From Guillardia theta CCMP2712 (lineage: Eukaryota; Cryptophyceae; Pyrenomonadales; Geminigeraceae), in NCBI RefSeq assembly GCF_000315625.1, contig NW_005434628.1, positions 305,109 to 369,108 of the forward strand: 64,000 nucleotides of DNA. Reading direction: 5' to 3'. The position numbers were made by a program, and so were the translations under genes. Positions within the stretch are counted from its first letter, which is position 1. Each line of letters begins with the position of its first letter. The notes below the pieces were generated by a model. That model was not told the origin of the DNA. It saw only the letters and a program-made list of their open reading frames with translations, and did not search any database. This document shows positions 59,166 to 64,000 of this stretch, one piece after another.

Positions 59166-60148
59166 GTCAATCTAACACAAGGAAAACCCCCCAAAGTTCA
59201 TACAAGTATTCTATATTCCTTTTATTTTAACATCCTTGGCACCAATGAGACTACCCTACCTACAAAAATATCCGACGATTCTACTAAGAGGGACGGGTCA
59301 CGATATGTTTTGAACTTTACGCTACCTCATTCGGCAGAAAGCTCGGAGGTACCCCTCTCACTTCTCCACCACCGGGGTACATGAGGGACAAAACCACCTA
59401 CCCCCAAGAGACGAAAGCAGTTACCTTGGGACAATTGAAAGTTAAATGGTTCGGAAAAGGGTGGGGTCATACAGGATCCAAACGTGGTGGGTTCTGATAT
59501 TTTGGAGAGGTGGGTAGAGCAATAGTTAATAGTACGCGAGATGAAAGCGATCGATACAGATGGGAGGATAGAAATAGGGGTGGGGTACGGGGCTAAGACA
59601 TTCCAACTCGGGGTGATGGTAAAAGACTTTGATGATTTTGGGGGGTAGGGGTTGATTCTAGGGGAGGTCAATGTGGAGGATCTCGGATGGTAGACGAGGT
59701 GGAGGGGGTGGGGTGGGAGTTGCTTTCCTCGTGGACTTCTGCGTAGCAGTCCTGCTGGAAGTCTTTGCAGCCCCCCCCCCCCCCCTGGCGAATCTCCTCG
59801 GTCCCTCGCTCCCTTCCTCTCTCCCTCGGTCCCTTCTTCTCTCCTCCCTTTCTCCTCCGGCTTGTTCCCTCCGGGCGAACCCACTCTTTGTCATACCCCC
59901 TCTCCCTTCCCTACGCTCCTCTCTGTCTCACCATCTCTTGCCTGGATTCTGAACTTATTCTTTCCCACCGTACGTTTGTTTGCCTGCTTGCTCACAAGTT
60001 CTCGCTGCATCTGAAACACACGCTGGGATCGGTTGTTCCTTCTCGCTCCTCGCTCCTTTCGCCCAAGGTGACCAGAAAGCCCGCTACTATTATCGTTTGG
60101 AGGGACTGAACTGTACTCCGTCAGGCAAAACCTGTACCCCTCTGAAGC

Positions 60149-61890
60149 ATGTCCTTCCGGAGACGGAGGAACACGATGACGTCGGAGCATGTGCACTCAA
60201 GAAGCATGACCTCCCTCACGGATGTCCCGGAATCCCTTGGACGTTTCCTGTCTAAGGGCAGGAGGAGTTCAGTCTCTCAGGCAACATGCATGCCAAGGAA
60301 CAACTCGTTTTCCTCCTTCTCCACTCTGGAGCTTCCCAAGGAGGATCTGGAGACCCTTTCCACTGCGACTACTCCGACCAAGAGTACCCAGAGGCCTCAG
60401 AACCTCACCTACCAGTGGGAGCACACAGAGGAAGTATTCAGCCTGGCACGCATTGCCTCTTCCCTGAGACCCAACGAGCCCCTGTGCGTTCTTGAAGGTA
60501 GGCCTTGCCTCCTTTTCTGTGCCGACATCACGGTCTTATGTTTTGTTGAACAGACCGCCTGTACTTTATGACAACACAAGCACCAGTAACTGCGAAGCAT
60601 GGACAGTACTTCTTCACCATGGATGGCGTGATGAGCTACATGCCATTCTGCGCCGACTTCGGGCCGTTCAACCTGGGCATGACCAAGCACTTCCTTGACA
60701 CGTTTGAAGACATGCTGAGACGAGCAGAAATGAAGAGCCTCAAGCTCGTGTACTATACCTCCACCAACCCCTGCGACGTGTCGAACGCCATCTACCTGCT
60801 CGGGACTTTCCTGATTCTCCAACTTGGGGTCTCCCCGCAGGACGCCTGGTTCCCTTTCTCGCAAATATCGAGCAAGGCGATCAGATTGTACAGGGACGCG
60901 ACTTGGGTGCCCAGCACGTACGACCTTCACATCACGGACTGCTGGGCAGGGCTGCTCAAGGCCGTGAAGACAGGGTTGTTCAACTACAAGACTTTCGACA
61001 AAGACGAGTACTTCTACTATGACAATCCAGACAATGGTGACATGCATGAGGTTCTCAAGGGGAAATTCTTTGCGTTCAAGGGGCCGTCAGGTAGGAGAAA
61101 ATACCTCGGGTCAGGTCGTTACACCCTCCTCCCATCGGACTACTTCGACGTGTTCAGATCCAAGAACATCAAGACGGTCGTGCGGCTCAACAATAAGGAG
61201 TACGATAGGAACGTCTTTGTACAGTCAGGGTTCCAACATCACGATCTCTTCTTCACAGATTGCACAACTCCTTCCGATACCATTGTTGACAAGTTTCTGC
61301 GCATCGCGGAGGGAGCAGAAGGCTCGCTTGCCGTTCACTGCCTGGCTGGATTAGGGAGGACGGGGACTCTGATCGCGCTCTACATGATGAAGCATCTTCA
61401 GTTTACGGCCAACGAGGCCATGGCCTGGCTCAGAATCGTTCGTCCAGGAAGCGTCATCGGTCCCCAGCAGCAGTACCTGCAGGATCAGCAGGCCAGGATG
61501 TGGAACCTCGGGCAGAAGAAGGTGGCTGGGCTCGGGGTCACGATAGGGCTGAAAGACAGTGAGGTGGGACAGGAGATCTCGGGCAAGGCGGCGGTGCTAG
61601 CGGACATGGTGACCAAGGGCATGCTGAACAGGGACGTCATGAGGGACGGGAAGCAGTCGCGGCAAGAAGAAGGCCCTTCAATGCCAACAAAGGGGACGCC
61701 AACCAAGAGTTTGCGGATGAGCCAGCGAGGGGAGTGGAAGAGCTGCCTGAAGGATCTCTCAGTGGACGAACCGAAGGACTCACTCTCCTCCTCCCAATCT
61801 GGTTCCAAGGGAACGCGGACTGTGCGCTTTTGCTCCACACCTCCTGCTGGGAAGGCGATGGAAGCGGCGAGGAAGTTGCGCGTGAGATAA
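60149..61890 (+). CDS. CDC14: CDC14-family dual-specificity protein phosphatase, 561 aa
   Basis: CDS join(60149..60497, 60554..61890), one 56-nt phase-1 intron, 561 codons plus TAA. Residues 1-100 are basic and Ser/Thr-rich. The N-terminal CDC14 domain starts at EPLCVLEDRLYFMTTQAP and includes MPFCADFGPFNLGMTKHF. The catalytic domain has RYTLLPSDYFDVFRSKNI, TVVRLNNKEYD, FFTDCTTPSD (general-acid loop) and the P-loop AVHCLAGLGRTGTLIALYM with nucleophile Cys near residue 379 and its Arg six positions on; then RPGSVIGPQQQYL. All are characteristic of CDC14, which reverses proline-directed phosphorylation in mitotic exit, cytokinesis and, in ciliated cells, ciliogenesis. The C-terminal tail is basic and disordered. 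The gene is isolated, with repeat-rich DNA upstream and a convergent GMC fragment downstream. Confidence 0.95.
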
Positions 61891-62069
61891 CGGGCCGATC
61901 ATGTTGAATTTATTGTTTCTGTGAATACTGCAAATGTTGACATGAGTGTATGATTGAATAAGCAAGTTTGCAAGATAAACTTGATGGCTCACGACGCTCG
62001 AGTGTTGTTTGAAGCTCCGGAAAGTCAAAGCTCCTCCACTGAGATGCATGGCATGCGCTTTAAGACGTC

Positions 62070-63328
62070 TCATGAGGTAGAAGCAAGAGCTCGTGCGGGC
62101 TGTCCCTCCCGCTGCCTATCCCTCCACCTTGGTTCGACCCAAGGAACGTGCTCGACGGGAGGGAGCGGCGACTTGCCAAGAATGAGATCAGCGGCCTGAA
62201 GGAAGAGGATAAGGATCTTGAAGAGAGTGCTCCCCCAGCATCAGCAAGGAAGCAAGGCAAGCGTTGCTTAAGTCGAGAACTGGGAGGGAAGAGAGGAGAG
62301 AGGAGAGGAGAGGAGCGGAGAGGAGAGGGTGATCAGAGCGGAGAGGAGGGAGGAGAGGACGCTTGATAGAGGAGAAGAGTGCAACAAGCAAAGCAGGAGA
62401 GTGAGAGAGGAGTAGAGAATATTTCTTTCACCTTCTCTGCAATCATGATCGTCGGGCCATTCAAGTTTCCGTTGGTTATTCTCGGCATGATGGAAGAGTC
62501 GACGACCCGCAGGTTTTGCAGCCCGTGGACCCTGAGAGGAGGCGTAAAGTGAAGCGGGGAAACAAGTAAAGAACAACTGGGGGGATGATAAGAGAAGAGG
62601 AGGAAAAGAGGTACGTAGCGATACTTGGGGACAAGATCATTAAGTAGGGGGGACCGTGGGGGACAGGCAGAGGACGAGTTTGTGAGGAGGAGGAGGAGGA
62701 GGAGGAGGAGGAGGAGGAGGAGGAGGAGGAGGAGGAGGAGGAGGAGGAGGAGGAGGAGGAGGAGGTGGTGGTGGTGGTGGTGGTGGTGGTGGTGGAGGAG
62801 GAGGAGGAGGAGGACAAAAGTGGAATCTTTGGAAAGAGGGAGGGAGGGAGGGAGGGAGGGAGGGAGGGAGAGAGGTTAACACGAGTTCACGCTGACTCGA
62901 AGAATGAACAAGAGAGCGAAAGAGGAGGAAGAACCAGGCACTGGCACAAGCAATAAAACCATAATACCTGAGATGGCTGTCGACGACGTCGAATTGATTT
63001 CCCTTGCCCATCTTGCAAGTTCCGCAAGGATGATAAGCACTTTCAACCTGGAGGGGTTGAGAAGTTACAGCAGAGAAGGAGAGAGGGGGAGCAAAGAGAA
63101 CATCATGAGATAACATGACAGGACGGAGGAGAAGGAGGAGAGGAAATATTTGCAGGTCGCGACAAGAGGGAGGGAAAGATCTTTGCTGCCTCGTCCCCTT
63201 ACCTTCTGTCGCACCGCTTCATCGATATCTTGATCGGACAGCACTTGTGCTCCGGGCGAGATCTCCTCTCCTCTACCACCCAGGGGCCTCAGCAAGTGCC
63301 GAGGACGCCATCCCTCGCACTCATCCAT
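62070..63328 (-). CDS. GMC oxidoreductase, C-terminal portion only
   Basis: Four exons of the substrate-binding end of a glucose-methanol-choline type flavoprotein. Exons: about 63328-63203 ([19 protein letters not shown]), 63047-62968 ([16 protein letters not shown] then DVVDSHLR), 62531-62432 ([29 protein letters not shown]), and 62195-62070 ([19 protein letters not shown] to TGA). All splice phases agree, and joining 62968 to 62531 restores the family signature VVD-x-x-LRV-x-G-x-x-x-LRVVD. Introns are long for this window (155, 436 and 236 nt) and filled with microsatellites. The FAD-binding N-terminal 400 residues are not in the expected upstream place: beyond 63340 lies a CT-rich tract and then an unrelated coiled-coil reading frame. 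It is therefore a truncated gene, part of a chimera, or a misassembly. Confidence 0.75.
62684..62815. repeat. (GGA)n with internal (GGT)n microsatellite
   Basis: About 27 GGA units, then about 10 GGT units, then GGA again. It lies inside an intron of the GMC gene; a (GGGA)n stretch follows at 62838-62870. Confidence 0.93.
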
Positions 63329-63411
63329 CCTCCCCTCCCCTCTCTCCTCCCTGTCTCTCCCTGTCTCTCTCTCTCTCCCTCTTCCTGCACCCCGCCCTCT
63401 CTCTTCCTCTC

Positions 63412-63445
<34 letters not shown>

Positions 63446-63483
63446 TCTCTCTCTCTCTTTCTCTGTCTCTCCCCCCCCCTCTC

Positions 63484-63525
<42 letters not shown>

Positions 63526-64000
63526 TTCCTCTCTCTCTTCCTCCGTCCCTCCGTCCCTCCGTCCTCTTCCTCTCCGGCCCTCCGTCCCTCCGTCCCTCCG
63601 TCCCTCCGTCCCTCCGGGTTGCTTGATTTTTCTATCTCATGCATCTTGAAATGAAGATCGACCAGGTGCTGTTGATGACTGATATCACAAGCTTGTTTTG
63701 CTCGCGAAAGAAGATTGTGAAAGCATTCATCCTCTTTCACTTTCAAAGGCACTTGAAGATCAAGCCTCAAATTCTTCAAGCTTGATTGAAGTACATGATC
63801 TCGTTCTCTCTTCAATGCATACCATTCTTCGGGTAGGTCAAAGAGGTGAGCAAGCTTGGCCTCTGCTTCTCTTAGCTCTTCATGCAACTCTTTGACATTG
63901 TTTTCTTCCCAACAGACAATGCTCTCTTGGACTTGAAGCAATCTTCTCGATGCACAGTTAGATGTAGATTCAGGGGTTGACTCTCCATGATCATCATCAA
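63321..64000 (-). CDS. Coiled-coil protein, partial at window edge
   Basis: The frame is open from the right edge of the window. The first part (64000-63625) is clearly protein-like: acidic DDDHGESTPESTS, then a long coiled coil with ELHEELREAEAKLAHLFDLP, EEWYALKRERDHVLQSSLK and HLVDLHFKMHEIEKSS. Below 63620 the same frame runs into the 8-bp and CT repeats, giving an artificial-looking tail of Arg-Asp-Gly-Gly-Thr-Glu-Gly and Arg-Glu repeats before a stop at 63321. The real end may be a splice site near 63620. No family recognised; the start lies outside the window. Confidence 0.5.
63340..63617. repeat. (CT)n tract and CCCTCCGT minisatellite
   Basis: Long CT-dominated tract (63340-63540) followed by several copies of an 8-bp CCCTCCGT unit (63541-63617). 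It separates the GMC exons from the coiled-coil frame and is a plausible site of assembly error or rearrangement. Confidence 0.9.

Larger units (their letters stand above)
58411..60148. other. Repeat-rich intergenic region, no gene
   Basis: Between the polyamine-oxidase-like gene and the CDC14 gene. Apart from the two tandem repeats above it holds C-rich or G-rich tracts, a poly-C run near 59770-59786 and a pyrimidine-rich stretch (59800-59940) likely close to the CDC14 promoter. Open frames here are low in complexity. Confidence 0.5.

Noticed and set aside
59327..59884. 185-codon minus-strand frame
   Set aside because: Low-complexity Pro/Ser/Gly content from C- and G-rich spacer tracts, no domain.
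63121..63654. Ser/Leu-rich plus-strand frame over the CT tract
   Set aside because: Direct translation of CTCTCT repeats.

Overview
The window is nuclear DNA of a eukaryote. Nearly every gene is cut by short GT-AG introns, many of 36-60 nt, and the products (tubulin ligase, CDC14 phosphatase, TRPM-like channel, Sfi1-like repeats, parallel beta-helix, polyamine oxidase) are eukaryotic. Gene density is high, GC content is moderate to high, spacers are rich in microsatellites, and one gap of exactly 100 N interrupts a GGA repeat. A unicellular flagellate or alga fits best. A cryptophyte such as Guillardia theta would be compatible, but that is a guess. No rRNA, tRNA or CRISPR array was recognised.

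Layout. 0.2-4.4 kb (-): EF-hand/tubulin-tyrosine-ligase-like fusion. 4.9-6.2 kb (+): UVR-ApaG protein. 8.0-11.3 kb (-): PH domain fused to a single-domain voltage-gated cation channel with an EF-hand. 12.1-17.1 kb (+): TRPM-like channel. 17.3-21.8 kb (-): SK-like six-TM channel lacking the potassium-selectivity signature. 22.5-23.9 kb (-): TPR protein. 24.4-30.9 kb: two consecutive inverted duplications, one pairing an intact Golgi-type glycosyltransferase with a broken copy, the other a nearly perfect 1.1-kb palindrome carrying twin 191-aa genes. 32.1-33.9 kb (-): coiled-coil/C2 protein. 34.6-39.0 kb (-): Sfi1-like W-repeat protein. 39.9-51.8 kb (-): giant leucine-rich-repeat gene. 52.7-55.1 kb (+): beta-helix/SAM protein. 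55.6-58.0 kb (+): polyamine-oxidase-like enzyme. 58-60 kb: repeats only. 60.1-61.9 kb (+): CDC14 phosphatase. 62.1-63.3 kb (-): 3' end of a GMC oxidoreductase. 63.3-64 kb (-): coiled-coil gene running off the edge.

Themes. Several genes suit a ciliated cell (tubulin ligase, Sfi1-like, CDC14), and three channel genes with calcium or lipid sensing modules sit side by side in 14 kb, two of them head-to-head over a roughly 750-bp spacer. The most unusual items are the PH-channel-EF fusion, the SK-like channel with a replaced filter, the LRR protein with at least 16 ROCO-type spacer blocks, and the paired inverted duplications. Exon limits were read by eye from reading frame, GT-AG sites and family similarity. 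Outer limits of multi-exon genes are approximate unless exon joins are given.
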